Assembly (NCBI RefSeq): GCF_027019125.1
Contig: NZ_JALUXE010000011.1
Location: forward strand, 1-49,757
Reading direction: 5' to 3'
Source of the DNA: Roseovarius sp.
GTDB taxonomy: Bacteria > Pseudomonadota > Alphaproteobacteria > Rhodobacterales > Rhodobacteraceae
DNA length: 49,757 nucleotides
Of this stretch, positions 1 through 8,710 are shown piece after piece (positions within the stretch are counted from its first letter, which is position 1; each line of letters starts with the position of its first letter). A program made the position numbers and the translations under genes. Under the pieces are notes generated by a model that was given only the letters and a program-made list of their open reading frames with translations, was not told where the DNA came from and did not search any database.

Positions 1-114
1 CACCGGATGGAAAACCCCGGCAAGGTGCCCATGGTGCTGATCGAGGTGCAGACAGGGTCCTATCTGGGTGAAGATGACATCATCCGCTATGAAGACATTT
101 ACGCGCGTGGCTGA
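1..114 (+). CDS. Mannose-1-phosphate guanylyltransferase, C-terminal end (partial)
   Basis: An open frame enters from the left edge and stops at TGA 112-114, giving 37 residues. It reads [19 protein letters not shown] followed by [18 protein letters not shown]. This matches the end of the cupin domain of the ManC/AlgA family (GDP-mannose pyrophosphorylase, often fused to mannose-6-phosphate isomerase), where HR..NPG...L.LIEVQ.G.YLGEDDI.R.ED.YGR is typical. The enzyme makes GDP-mannose for capsule, exopolysaccharide or LPS. Its position just before a coiled-coil protein and a sulfotransferase fusion suggests the window starts inside a surface-polysaccharide locus. Whether the isomerase and transferase are one protein cannot be seen from this end. 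Confidence 0.85.
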   Translation, partial: HRMENPGKVPMVLIEVQTGSYLGEDDIIRYEDIYARG

Positions 115-148
115 CGGGCGCAGCGCGCAAAAACAGATGGAACCCGCC

Positions 149-1306
149 ATGTCCGAAGAATCCCGCCTGATCATCTGGGTCCGGCCCGACACAGAGGCCG
201 CCCTGATGGCGGAGAGGTTGCAACAGATCGCCGACAGCCCGGACGAGCGCGTGAAGGTGGAGATCTGTCCGGACCCGCAGACGGCAGAGGCGATGCTGCG
301 TTCGGATGGCGCCGCGATAACATGCCAGATATACACCTCGCCGGAGCGCTTTCTCTCGCGGGCGGTTCGGGATGGGGGCGATCTTAAAGCGGCGCTCGGG
401 ACATGGGCGGACGAGGCGCGCAAGATGCTTGCCCTGCACCGGCAGAACCGGGGGCGCAGCCTGCTCTTCGAAGCGCTTCACCTCTGCCGTTATTCCGATA
501 CCGGTCTGGCTCGGCTTGGTTTCTCATCGGGCAGCGTGATCCTGAGCGCCACGCTTGAAGAGGAGCCACAAGGCTCTCCGTTGCAATGGCTGATCGCACA
601 GGCCTACCTCCAATCCCGCCCGGATGTCGTAGACTTGCGAGAGGAACTGGATGCCAGCGCGCAGCTTCTGTCGAATGACGCGTCTCTGGTGCCCCCCCTC
701 TCTGCCGAGTTGGCGCTTCAGGATTACCGCGCCCAAGCCCTGCGCCTTGCGGAAGCCCAGCACGAACGGGATTCAGCGAAGAGCCAGACCCAGGCGAGCT
801 TGGAGAGCCTGAAGGTCCTCAGGGCGGAAACCGCATCACAGGAGGCGAGTCTCGAGGCCCGCGCGGCGGAGATAGAGGCGCTGCGGGCGGAGCGCTACAG
901 TCTTAGCGTCCGGCTGGCCGAGCAGGATGAAAGCCTGCAGGCGCGCGCCGAGGAAATCGAGGCGCTGCGGACGGAACGCGGCAGTCTTAATGCCCGGCTG
1001 GCAGAGCAGGATGCGAGCCTGCAGGCGCGCGCGGCGGAGATCACCAGTCTGCGCACCGATCTTGCCGGGCTGAATGCGGCCCTCGGCGCGGTGCAGAAGG
1101 ATATAAACCGGGTCAGCAAGGAGCGTGATCTAGGGTTCAAAAAGCGCGACGGCCGGATCGCTGAGCTGAACGAGGCATTGAAGACAGGAAAGGGCCAGGT
1201 TCAGGCGCTCGAAGGCGAAATCCAGCGAATAATGAATTCTCGCTCGATCCGCATCACCGCCCCCCTTCGCCGCCTCTGGGCCCTGTTTGGCAGGGGGGGC
1301 GCATGA
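149..1306 (+). CDS. Coiled-coil protein with three 28-residue repeats, polysaccharide locus
   Basis: A protein of about 385 residues if it starts at ATG 149; ATG 137 is an alternative, and the frame is open back to 68, where it would overlap the preceding gene. The N-terminal half (LIIWVRPDTEAALMAERL...) is a globular region I do not recognise. The second half is a long Ala/Glu/Leu/Arg-rich coiled coil with three near-identical 28-residue units (four heptads each), the second being SLQARAEEIEALRTERGSLN plus RLAEQD. It ends in SRSIRITAPLRRLW, a tail often seen at the end of coiled-coil glycosyltransferase-associated proteins (SxSWRxTxPLR). The stop overlaps the next start as ATGA, so the two are translationally coupled. 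I infer a scaffold or chain-length role in glycan assembly; the function is not established. Confidence 0.75.
   Translation: MSEESRLIIWVRPDTEAALMAERLQQIADSPDERVKVEICPDPQTAEAMLRSDGAAITCQIYTSPERFLSRAVRDGGDLKAALGTWADEARKMLALHRQNRGRSLLFEALHLCRYSDTGLARLGFSSGSVILSATLEEEPQGSPLQWLIAQAYLQSRPDVVDLREELDASAQLLSNDASLVPPLSAELALQDYRAQALRLAEAQHERDSAKSQTQASLESLKVLRAETASQEASLEARAAEIEALRAERYSLSVRLAEQDESLQARAEEIEALRTERGSLNARLAEQDASLQARAAEITSLRTDLAGLNAALGAVQKDINRVSKERDLGFKKRDGRIAELNEALKTGKGQVQALEGEIQRIMNSRSIRITAPLRRLWALFGRGGA
848..1099 (+). repeat. Three tandem 84-bp in-gene repeats
   Basis: Units begin at 848, 932 and 1016, exactly 84 bp apart, each encoding 28 residues (S-L-x-A-R-A-x-E-I-x-x-L-R...). The first two are closest; the third diverges after its first half. 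The period equals four heptads, so copy-number change would lengthen the coiled coil by whole turns without disturbing register. Confidence 0.85.
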
Positions 1307-3183
1307 CTAGATCCTGGCCCGAGATCGTGGCCACGGATCTGGCCGCCTGTCGTCTGGGTACCGTTCTGATGCTCGGGCCCGGCGGCGAGGCGCTGCTCGG
1401 GAGTTTGCCGCTTGCGGCCACGACGCGGGTGATACGGGCAGAGCCCGATCCCCGGCGTGCGCGGGCGCTGCAGCGCCAGCACGCGTCGGACTCGTCCGTC
1501 ACGATCCTGCCTGTCGCAATTGCCGAGACGGCTGGCCCTGCCAAGCTGCGACGCTTCAACCTCTCGCATGCCACCTCGTTTCGTGCCCCGACCGGGCTCA
1601 AGACCCTGTTCCCGGGTCTGTGCGAGACAGGGCAAGTCGAAGTCGAAACACAAACTGTCGCGGCGGTCGTTCAGGAGGTCGATCTCGACCGCGAGGCCGA
1701 CAACGTTCTCATCCTGGGGTTGGCGGGCGAGGAACTGAGCGCGATCGGACAGCTTGCAAAGCTCGGCCTGCTGCAGCGGTTCACGCATGTGATCGTCCCC
1801 TTGCCGCGCCTGCCCCTCTATGAGGGGGCGGGCAGCGGACAGGAGATCCGTATCCGGCTCGAAGAGGCCGGATTCAAGGTCGAAAGCCGGGACATGTCCG
1901 ACCCGGACCTCGCGTTTGCCCATCTCCGGCTGAACCCGGTGCAGATGGCGCTCGCCACCGAGCGCGACAGGCTGCGCGAAGAGCTGAAGAGGGCCCAAAC
2001 CGAAATCGAGCGCCTTGCATCCGAACGAGACGAGGTTGCCTCTGCCCGCGACGCGGTCAGGCAGAAAGCGGCATCTCAGGAGGAAGAGATTACGCGCCTG
2101 CAAGACGCGGTGAGCGCGGTCGAGGCCGAACGCGAAGCCGCGCAAAAGATGGTCGCCGCGACGCAACAAGAGAAGGACCGGATCGGCATTCTCAGCGACA
2201 CCTATCGCCATGCAATCCGACTGGAGCTGACGCGCGCCTCCGAGCGGGCGCGTCCGCTGTCGCCTGCCGTCCTGCGATGGCTCGAGGCGCTGGACAGCCC
2301 GACATCGGCACTCACCTCACAGTCTCTCGGGGCGCAGACCTTCAATCTGGAGGTATATCGCAAGACGACCGAGGCTGCCGCGGCCCATGCTGATCGCCAT
2401 ATCATTCTGGATGTGAAATCCATCCCGCGCTCTGGCCTGCATTTCATGAAGCGGCAATTCGCACATCTGTTTCAGGATCGGTTCAGCTTTTGCGAATGGT
2501 ATCAGGAGCCGGGGTGTTGCAAACGGATGCCCTGCGCGTTCTTTCCCCATGCGGTGGATGGTGGGGCTGCGCTCCGTATGCTGAAATCCCATGATTTCGA
2601 CCTCAAGGATCCGGTTTATCCCGTCACGCCGGGCCTGCAACGCCTCATCCTCGTCCGTGATCCCCTCTATGTGCTGACATCGCATTGGCTTTTGCATCTG
2701 CTGGCCAAGAACAAGGATATTCTGGCCGCCAATGACATCCGCTTCGAAAAGATCGTTTACCTCCACGAACCTGCGGTTCTGTCCCGGGCCTATGCGCTTC
2801 TGGATGAGGCGGCCGTCATTCCCGACGCAGAGGCTGTTGCGACGTTCCTGTCGGAACAACGCGAGTATCTGACCGGGTTCGCGCGAAAGTGGGCGGTGGC
2901 CGCGCAGATGCCCCGCACATACGTTGTGCCCTATGAAAAGACGCCGCTCGCGATTGAGGCCTGCCTTGCGCCGATCCGCGAAGCGATGTCCGCAGAGCAG
3001 CGCGCGCGGCTGGACGACTATACCGCGCGCGGGCGCAAGAGCTTTCAGCCGCGTCAGGATCCGTTCAAGGGGCCGACCCCGTATCTGAGCAGCCTGCTCG
3101 AACAGCATTCCAAGCTGTTCCGCTCGGCGGCGGACGCGGTCCGCGATGCCGGTGGCAAAGGGTTCCTTGACCTGTCGGAATAA
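1303..3183 (+). CDS. Fusion: methyltransferase-like Rossmann domain, coiled coil, sulfotransferase
   Basis: 626 residues, starting at an ATG that overlaps the previous stop by 4 bp. Residues 1-210 look like a degenerate FkbM-type fold: a glycine motif VLMLGPGGEAL near 20, then IRAEPDP (end of strand 2), and a later DNVLILGLAGEE strand. Residues 216-300 are charged coiled coil. From about 365 the protein is a sulfotransferase: SIPRSGLHFMK at 373 fits the 5'-phosphosulfate loop of PAPS-dependent enzymes, LKSHDFD gives the following Lys-Ser-His, and ILVRDPLYVLTSHW with RDP at 452-454 fits the 3'-phosphate motif (R...S). The likely role is sulfation of a surface glycan, with the N-terminal domain binding or modifying the same substrate. 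The substrate is unknown. Confidence 0.75.
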   Translation: MTRSWPEIVATDLAACRLGTVLMLGPGGEALLGSLPLAATTRVIRAEPDPRRARALQRQHASDSSVTILPVAIAETAGPAKLRRFNLSHATSFRAPTGLKTLFPGLCETGQVEVETQTVAAVVQEVDLDREADNVLILGLAGEELSAIGQLAKLGLLQRFTHVIVPLPRLPLYEGAGSGQEIRIRLEEAGFKVESRDMSDPDLAFAHLRLNPVQMALATERDRLREELKRAQTEIERLASERDEVASARDAVRQKAASQEEEITRLQDAVSAVEAEREAAQKMVAATQQEKDRIGILSDTYRHAIRLELTRASERARPLSPAVLRWLEALDSPTSALTSQSLGAQTFNLEVYRKTTEAAAAHADRHIILDVKSIPRSGLHFMKRQFAHLFQDRFSFCEWYQEPGCCKRMPCAFFPHAVDGGAALRMLKSHDFDLKDPVYPVTPGLQRLILVRDPLYVLTSHWLLHLLAKNKDILAANDIRFEKIVYLHEPAVLSRAYALLDEAAVIPDAEAVATFLSEQREYLTGFARKWAVAAQMPRTYVVPYEKTPLAIEACLAPIREAMSAEQRARLDDYTARGRKSFQPRQDPFKGPTPYLSSLLEQHSKLFRSAADAVRDAGGKGFLDLSE

Positions 3184-3341
3184 GACGCCTGCTGCCCACA
3201 GACGCCCTCTGGTTCCGACAGAACCACGTCGACGATCCGCTGACGCTTGCGAGCGATCCAAGTGCTCTCCGTGAAGGTCTGGGGCGAATGAAGGGGGCGC
3301 GCCTGCAACGGCTTGCGCTCTTGGACGAACCAACGCCATGA
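3171..3341 (+). pseudogene. Possible remnant of an unidentified coding sequence
   Basis: Right after the sulfotransferase stop, in another frame, about 50 codons lack stops and use high-GC third positions, reading RLLPTDALWFRQNHVDDPLT then LASDPSALREGLGRMKGARL before TGA 3339-3341. There is no start codon or ribosome site, and TGA 3168-3170 closes the frame upstream. The codon use fits a decayed 3' end of a gene better than random DNA. I do not recognise the family. It could also be chance. Confidence 0.25.
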
Positions 3342-3660
3342 ATTCAGGCCTGATTATCAGCCTCCAGATTTCGCCTGTCTGTAGTTGAACTCCGGTTCGA
3401 GTATCTCTAGTGGAATGGCCTGAGCCTTGTCTCGTATCAATCAAGCGGAACCCGAGAACTGAGAAGAAGGCATGACCGCGCAGCACCAACGTATTCTGGG
3501 CATGTGCGTGGGCAGAGAGCAACTTGATCAACACTGGTGTGCTGCGCCAACCGAAACCGGAATCGACGATGACAAGTTTTACGACGCTTCCACATATCTC
3601 ATCTGATCGCGTTTCCGGCGATTGTGGGGAATCCGCTCTTTTTCAGGGGCCGCCTGATAG
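3342..3660. other. AT-richer intergenic stretch before the acyltransferase
   Basis: The base composition shifts here from very GC-rich to clearly AT-richer, and stays so through the next gene. Apart from one small ORF (3472-3606) I see no gene, no RNA and no clear inverted terminal repeats. The composition suggests laterally acquired DNA or debris at the edge of a variable polysaccharide locus. Confidence 0.5.
3472..3606 (+). CDS. Small hypothetical ORF, 44 codons
   Basis: ATG 3472 follows the purine-rich GAGAAGAAGG, a plausible ribosome-binding site, and the frame runs 44 codons to TGA 3604-3606. The product starts MTAQHQRILGMCVGREQLD and ends DDDKFYDASTYLI. There is no signal peptide, membrane segment or recognised motif. 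It could be a small protein, a 5' fragment of a truncated gene, or chance in low-GC DNA. Confidence 0.2.
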   Translation: MTAQHQRILGMCVGREQLDQHWCAAPTETGIDDDKFYDASTYLI

Positions 3661-4341
3661 ATGAGCAGCATTATAGAAGCTTCGATCGCGGATTACGTTG
3701 CATCCGAAAGGCGCGCCGAATTTGCAGACTGTATTTTCGTTGGGCCTGAGAAAATACTCAAGCAGATAGCCTTTACTGCCGCTACCACGGCCGGGAAATC
3801 AGCCGCTTACAGGATAGTCGTGGCAGAGGAGACCTTTCGTGGGAATTTACATTTCCTGCTAGGGCCAGGCCGATGCGAAATCCGTATTGACGGCACCGGC
3901 CCGATGAATGTGTCCTTTCGGCTATTCAGGGACTGTTTCATACATATTGAAGAGGGCGTGACGATCAATCAGGCCCGGATTGTGTGTGACAATGCCGATA
4001 TTCATGTTGGGCGAAACGGCTTATGGTCGGACGAAATCATCATTCAGTCGAACGATCAGCACGGAATAATAGACCTAAACACACTCAAGCCGATCAACGG
4101 TGGCCGTCGCCACGTGAAAATCGACGAGCACGTCTGGATTGGGCGCCGCGCGATAATCATGCCCGATGTGTCGATTGGGCGTGAATCTATCGTGGCTGCG
4201 GGATCCTGCGTGACCTCAGACATGGAGCGGAACAGCATTTACGCTGGAGTTCCGGCCCGGAAAATTCGAGAAGGCATAACGTGGTCGAGAAGTCCGGCTG
4301 GACTGTCTGACTTTGAGCGGCAGCTTTTGGGCTACGAATAA
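3661..4341 (+). CDS. Hexapeptide-repeat (left-handed beta-helix) acyltransferase
   Basis: 226 residues. From about residue 75 onward the spacing of I/V/L with G/A/N fits left-handed beta-helix turns, ending in the family hallmark HVWIGRRAIIMPDVSIGRES, then IVAAGSCVTSDMERNSIYAGVPARKIREG. This is the C-terminal signature of O-acetyltransferases of the NodL/LacA/WcaF/CysE superfamily, which move an acetyl group from acetyl-CoA to sugars or amino acids. A likely catalytic histidine is in the SNDQHGIID loop. The neighbouring sulfotransferase and GDP-mannose enzyme suggest a glycan acceptor. Codon use is visibly AT-richer than in the flanking genes, suggesting acquisition by transfer. AGGGG lies upstream of the ATG. 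Confidence 0.85.
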   Translation: MSSIIEASIADYVASERRAEFADCIFVGPEKILKQIAFTAATTAGKSAAYRIVVAEETFRGNLHFLLGPGRCEIRIDGTGPMNVSFRLFRDCFIHIEEGVTINQARIVCDNADIHVGRNGLWSDEIIIQSNDQHGIIDLNTLKPINGGRRHVKIDEHVWIGRRAIIMPDVSIGRESIVAAGSCVTSDMERNSIYAGVPARKIREGITWSRSPAGLSDFERQLLGYE

Positions 4342-4838
4342 CCCCTCGATTGCCAGATTTCTTGTCGTTCTCGGTCTTGGCCTTGCTGGGCTTCGGTCGC
4401 GCAGAGCGTTCTGTCTTTGAGGTTTCTTGCGTCAAGAGTTGTAAAAGCTGGATGCAGTCCGACGCGGCACATGGGTATGTGCTGCATGAGGAACACGGCG
4501 CGCTGGTTCAGGGCTATGGCGGCGTCAGATTGGTCGATGTCTCGACGGATGTCAGGCTCGCTGGCGGTGGCCCCGTCCGCGTCATCTTCGGCACGGGCTT
4601 GCTTGGCGCGGCCTCATCAGGGAGGGCCGTGCCGGGCAATCCGTGCCGGTGTTGGAGTACAAACTCAGTCTTTAGAGGCAGGTTTGGGGGTCAAGATCTG
4701 CTTCGAAAAAGTCTTTATTTCACAGAACCTGACAGAAGCTGGCAGAAGCTGGCAAAACTTTCGCCGACGCGTGGCAGCAAAATCCGCCGATTTGGCATAA
4801 CTACGCCCGCAACGACAAATACTGTGCCCGTCACCCCG
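4342..4838. other. Gap of about 500 bp between acyltransferase and nrdJ; no recognised gene
   Basis: Several frames stay open over 60-100 codons on both strands (for example a minus-strand frame from about 4640 to 4345, rich in D, E and A), but none has a good start or a motif I recognise. A short direct repeat AGAAGCTGGC occurs twice at about 4735-4755. I read the stretch as decayed coding sequence marking the boundary between the variable polysaccharide locus and the conserved core genes. Confidence 0.4.
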
Positions 4839-7127
4839 TCAGGCGCATTTGCTGTGACCGCAGCTTGCACAGGTCATGCAGCCTTCGATCATGCGCATGC
4901 CGTATTGGCCGCAGGCGGGACAGGCGGGGCTTTTGCGGGTGCTGTCCAGACCCGCGACCTGTGTCTGCGGGTCTTCCTTGAGGCCCATGCCCTCTCCTTC
5001 AAGAAAGCCGATCTGCACCATATGCTGCTCCAGCACGCCGCCAATGGCCGCCAGAATGCTGGGCACATATTTGCCCTGCATCCACGCCCCGCCGCGCGGG
5101 TCGAACACCGCTTTCAGCTCTTCCACCACAAAGGATACATCCCCACCGCGCCGGAACACGGCCGAGATCATCCGGGTCAGCGCCACGGTCCAGGCATAAT
5201 GCTCCATGTTCTTGGAGTTGATGAACACCTCGAAGGGTCGCCGATGGCCACCCAGCACGATATCATTGACGGTAACGTAGATCGCATGGTTGCTGTCGGG
5301 CCATTTCAGCTTGTACGTGGCGCCTTCCAGTTCCTTGGGCCGGTCGAGCGGCTCGGACATATAGACCACCTCGCCGCCGGTGGCGGGAACATCGCCGCGC
5401 GTCTCGCCGGGGGCCTTGTCGGTGGTCTCGGACACGCTGAGAACCGATCCCGTCACATCGTTGGGCCGATAGGTGGTACACCCCTTGCAGCCCAGATCCC
5501 ACGCTTGCAGATAGACATCCTTGAACGCCTCGAAGGAAATATCCTCGGGGCAGTTGATGGTTTTCGAAATGCTGCTGTCCACCCATTTCTGGGCCGCGGC
5601 CTGCATCTTGACGTGATCCTCGGGCGGCAGGGTCTGGGCGTTGACGAAATGCTCGGGCAAAGGCGCATCGCCCATCTTGTCGCGCCACATCTGAACGGCG
5701 TAATCGACCACCTCTTCCTCGGTGCGACTGCCGTCCTTTTGCAGCACCTTGCGGGTGTAGCTATAGGCAAAGACCGGCTCGATCCCGGAACTGACATTGC
5801 CGGCATAGAGGCTGATCGTGCCGGTGGGCGCGATGCTGGTCAGGAGTGCGTTGCGAATACCGTGTTCGGCTACGGCGGCGCGCACATCCTCGTCCATCGC
5901 CTGCATCGTTCCAGAGGCGAGATAGGCGTCACGATCAAAGAGCGGGAAGGCGCCCTTTTCCCGCGCCAGATCGACCGAGGCCAGATAGGCCGCCCGCGCG
6001 ATGGCACGAAGCCACGCCTCGGTCTGCTTCACGGCAGCGTCCGAGCCATAGCGCAGACCAACCATCAGCAGCGCATCGGCAAGGCCCGTCACACCCAGGC
6101 CGATCCGCCGCTTGGCCTGCGCCTCGGCGGCCTGGGCTGGCAAGGGAAAGCCGCTGACATCGACGACATTGTCCATCATCCGCACGGCCACGCGCACCAG
6201 ATCGCTCAGCGCCGCCTCATCAAGACGTGCATCCGTGGCAAAGGGCTCTGCCACCAGCCGCGCAAGGTTGATCGACCCCAAGAGGCACGCACCATAGGGT
6301 GGCAAAGGCTGTTCGCCGCAAGGGTTGGTCGCCGCGATCGTTTCGCAATAGGCCAGATTGTTGGCCTTGTTGATCCGGTCGATAAAGATCACCCCCGGTT
6401 CGGCGTAATCATAGGTGGCCTGCATGATCCGGTTCCACAGATCGCGCGCCTGCACGGTATGAAAGACCTTGCCGCCAAACTGAAGCTCCCATGGGCCATC
6501 GGCCTTGACCGCCTCCATGAAGGCATCGGTGATCAGCACCGACAGGTTGAACATCCGTAGCCGCGCCGGATCGGATTTCGCGGCGATGAACGACTCGATG
6601 TCGGGGTGGTCACAGCGCATGGTGGCCATCATCGCGCCGCGCCTGCTGCCCGCCGACATGATGGTGCGGCACATCGCATCCCACACATCCATGAAGCTGA
6701 GCGGCCCGCTTGCATCCGCAGACACGCCCTTGACCTCGGCCCCCTTGGGCCGGATCGTGCTGAAATCATAGCCGATGCCGCCGCCCTGCTGCATGGTCAG
6801 CGCCGCCTCGCGCAGATTGTCGAAGATGCCCCCCATATCGTCAGGGACCGTGCCCATCACGAAACAGTTGAACAGCGTCACCTTGCGCGCCGTGCCAGCA
6901 CCCGCAGTAATACGGCCTGCGGGCAGGAAATTGAAATCCTCAAGGGCCTGATAGAACCGCTCTTCCCAGACCTGCGGTTCATTTTCGACCACAGCCAAAG
7001 CCCGGGCAATGCGCCGCCAGGTATCTTCGACACTGGCGTCACCTCCATCCCCGTTCTTGAACCGGTATTTCATGTTCCAGATCTGTTCGGAAATAGGGGC
7101 AGCAAAACGGGTCACGTCGGTCTCCAT
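4839..7127 (-). CDS. nrdJ: Adenosylcobalamin-dependent (class II) ribonucleotide reductase
   Basis: 762 residues from ATG 7127 (an upstream GTG at 7145 would add six). It reduces ribonucleotides to deoxyribonucleotides using a radical generated from vitamin B12, needing no oxygen and no separate radical subunit. Visible family marks are an N-terminal AAPISEQIWNMKYRF, an ATP-cone-less start, the active-site NPCGEQPLPPYGACLLGSIN (near 268), the barrel motif SIAPTGTISLYAGNVSSGIE, and a C-terminal cysteine cluster CPACGQYGMRMIEGCMTCAS followed by CGHSKC that probably shuttles electrons. Length fits the compact alphaproteobacterial form rather than the roughly 1200-residue form. It is divergent from the DUF1489 gene, with 79 bp between the starts. 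Confidence 0.93.
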   Translation of the reverse strand: METDVTRFAAPISEQIWNMKYRFKNGDGGDASVEDTWRRIARALAVVENEPQVWEERFYQALEDFNFLPAGRITAGAGTARKVTLFNCFVMGTVPDDMGGIFDNLREAALTMQQGGGIGYDFSTIRPKGAEVKGVSADASGPLSFMDVWDAMCRTIMSAGSRRGAMMATMRCDHPDIESFIAAKSDPARLRMFNLSVLITDAFMEAVKADGPWELQFGGKVFHTVQARDLWNRIMQATYDYAEPGVIFIDRINKANNLAYCETIAATNPCGEQPLPPYGACLLGSINLARLVAEPFATDARLDEAALSDLVRVAVRMMDNVVDVSGFPLPAQAAEAQAKRRIGLGVTGLADALLMVGLRYGSDAAVKQTEAWLRAIARAAYLASVDLAREKGAFPLFDRDAYLASGTMQAMDEDVRAAVAEHGIRNALLTSIAPTGTISLYAGNVSSGIEPVFAYSYTRKVLQKDGSRTEEEVVDYAVQMWRDKMGDAPLPEHFVNAQTLPPEDHVKMQAAAQKWVDSSISKTINCPEDISFEAFKDVYLQAWDLGCKGCTTYRPNDVTGSVLSVSETTDKAPGETRGDVPATGGEVVYMSEPLDRPKELEGATYKLKWPDSNHAIYVTVNDIVLGGHRRPFEVFINSKNMEHYAWTVALTRMISAVFRRGGDVSFVVEELKAVFDPRGGAWMQGKYVPSILAAIGGVLEQHMVQIGFLEGEGMGLKEDPQTQVAGLDSTRKSPACPACGQYGMRMIEGCMTCASCGHSKCA

Positions 7128-7206
7128 TGGCGGGCAGAGAACCACAATAGCTTGAAGCTGCCCGTATTTCCACTACCCTATCTGCCCATACAGGAGATTC
7201 TTTGAC

Positions 7207-7632
7207 GTGACCCTGCACCTGATCAAACTGAGCGTCGGCACCACCTCGGTCGAGGATCTGGAGGACTGGCACAAAGACCCCCGCGCCCAAGGGCCGGACG
7301 GGCTGCCGCGCCATGTCACCCGGATGTGGCCCAAGCGTGAGGCGGAATTGCTGGATGGCGGCTCGATCTACTGGGTGATTCAAGGGATTGTGCAATGCCG
7401 CCAGCCCATCCTGCGTCTGGACGAGGTGACGGGCAGCGACGGGATCCGCCGCTGCGCCATCGTGCTGGCACCCGGACTCATTCGCACCGCGACAGCACAG
7501 AAACGCCCCTTTCAGGGCTGGCGTTATCTACCCGGATCGGATGCGCCCCCCGATCTTGGCACGGCGCGCGCCAAGGATGATAAACTGCCCCCCGCCCTCT
7601 CGGCGGCGCTGGCCGAGATTGGCGTGCTATAA
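7207..7632 (+). CDS. DUF1489 family protein
   Basis: 141 residues starting with GTG 7207, preceded by CAGGAGATT. The opening MTLHLIKLSVGTTSVEDLEDW, the central RMWPKREAELLDGGSIYWVI and QCRQPILRLDEV are characteristic of the DUF1489 family, found in Alphaproteobacteria and without a known function. The protein looks soluble, with no signal peptide. It is transcribed away from nrdJ from a short shared upstream region. Confidence 0.85.
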   Translation: MTLHLIKLSVGTTSVEDLEDWHKDPRAQGPDGLPRHVTRMWPKREAELLDGGSIYWVIQGIVQCRQPILRLDEVTGSDGIRRCAIVLAPGLIRTATAQKRPFQGWRYLPGSDAPPDLGTARAKDDKLPPALSAALAEIGVL

Positions 7633-7777
7633 GCCGTCGCGCCCTTGCGTATCGCCGAACGGCACACGCCCGCGTCACCCCTTCTTGATCCTGCGCGACG
7701 ATATCGTTCATTGCTTGACGGCGCAGACGGGCCGATCCTGATCCCATCATTCGGACTAACCCGAAAGGATCGGAACC

Positions 7778-8407
7778 ATGCGTGTGCTGCTCCCTTCTGT
7801 GGCCGTCAGCCTGATCACCATGACCGCACCCGCCGTCGCGGAAATGCAACTGTTGCCCTTGCAGACACCTGCGGCGCTCAGCTTTGACAGGTCAGCTGAT
7901 ACGACCCTCGCCACACTCTCAACTCAGGGCGTGTTGACACCCGGCGGCTCTGCCAACTGGACCGGCTTCTATCTTGGCGGCCAATTGGGATTTGGCAGCG
8001 TCGACAGCAACCTCTCTGGCAATGACGAGGATATCATCGGCGGGTTCACCCTTGGCTATGACCATGACTTTGGCCGATGGGTTCTGGGCGGCGCCCTCGA
8101 CTACGATTTCGCCGATATAAGCGCTGGTCCCGGCATCTCGGTTGAAGAAATATTTCGCGTCAAGCTGCGCGGGGGACCGAAGATCGGCAATGGTCTTCTT
8201 TATGCTGCCGCGGGGTGGGCCAACGCCGATACCGACAATGCGGGCAGCGACGATGGATGGTTCATCGGTGGCGGTTACGACTACATGGTATCGCGGCAAT
8301 TTTCGATCGGGGCAGAGGTGCTCTACCACGAGTTCGACAACTTCAATTCGACCGGTAGAGACATCGAGGCCACGACGGTTCAGGTCCGCGCCACCTTTCG
8401 ATTTTGA
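7778..8407 (+). CDS. Outer-membrane beta-barrel protein (paralog 1)
   Basis: 209 residues with a signal peptide (MRVLLPSVAVSLITMTAPAVA, cleavage near AVA-EM), then a low-complexity spacer and a small beta-barrel beginning NWTGFYLGGQLGFGSVD, rich in alternating G/Y/D strands, and ending in the aromatic outer-membrane signal VRATFRF recognised by the BAM machinery. This is the OmpA-like/Opa porin-type 8-stranded barrel family (OMP_b-brl). AAAGGAT lies before the ATG. The next gene downstream is a clear paralog. Its function is probably structural or adhesive; no enzymatic motif is visible. Confidence 0.85.
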   Translation: MRVLLPSVAVSLITMTAPAVAEMQLLPLQTPAALSFDRSADTTLATLSTQGVLTPGGSANWTGFYLGGQLGFGSVDSNLSGNDEDIIGGFTLGYDHDFGRWVLGGALDYDFADISAGPGISVEEIFRVKLRGGPKIGNGLLYAAAGWANADTDNAGSDDGWFIGGGYDYMVSRQFSIGAEVLYHEFDNFNSTGRDIEATTVQVRATFRF

Positions 8408-8710
8408 GGACAGGTGCGGTCAATAGGGCGGGTGCGTCCTCCAGCGTGCCCGCCCGCCTGGCAACAAGGGACGCGCCGAAAATTTCCCCAAAGGGTTGCG
8501 CGAGCCACACAGGTTTTCGCGAAAATCCGCCGAAGGGCGGCTCCGGTCAGCATATCGTCGCCACTCAAGCGAGTGTGAAGCCCGCGCGCGTGCGCTGCCC
8601 TTGTCGCCATGGGAGTGTGACCCGATATGCCTCAGGACGGAACCAACCGTGTGCCCTCGGAGTTCTCCTCCCATAGCCGAGTGGCAAGACCAGAGTGAAA
8701 GGAAGATACG
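8408..8710. promoter_or_regulatory. Intergenic region between the two beta-barrel genes, with a GC hairpin
   Basis: About 300 bp without a gene. Shortly after the upstream stop a 7-bp inverted repeat GGGCGGG (8426-8432) / CCCGCCC (8449-8455) can form a hairpin, but no T-run follows. The end carries AAAGGAAGA as ribosome site for the second barrel gene. Its size suggests that the second gene has its own promoter. Confidence 0.4.

Noticed and set aside
4417..4800. 127-codon + strand frame in the gap before nrdJ
   Set aside because: Trp/Met/Ser/Arg-rich shadow-like composition, no ribosome site, no motif.
4350..6560. 736-codon open frame on + strand opposite nrdJ
   Set aside because: Antisense shadow: His/Arg/Gly-rich composition and no family motif, while the minus strand is a complete NrdJ.
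7128..7206. Possible NrdR box between nrdJ and the DUF1489 gene
   Set aside because: CCACAATAG is only half of a plausible box, and no second, properly spaced palindromic half is present.
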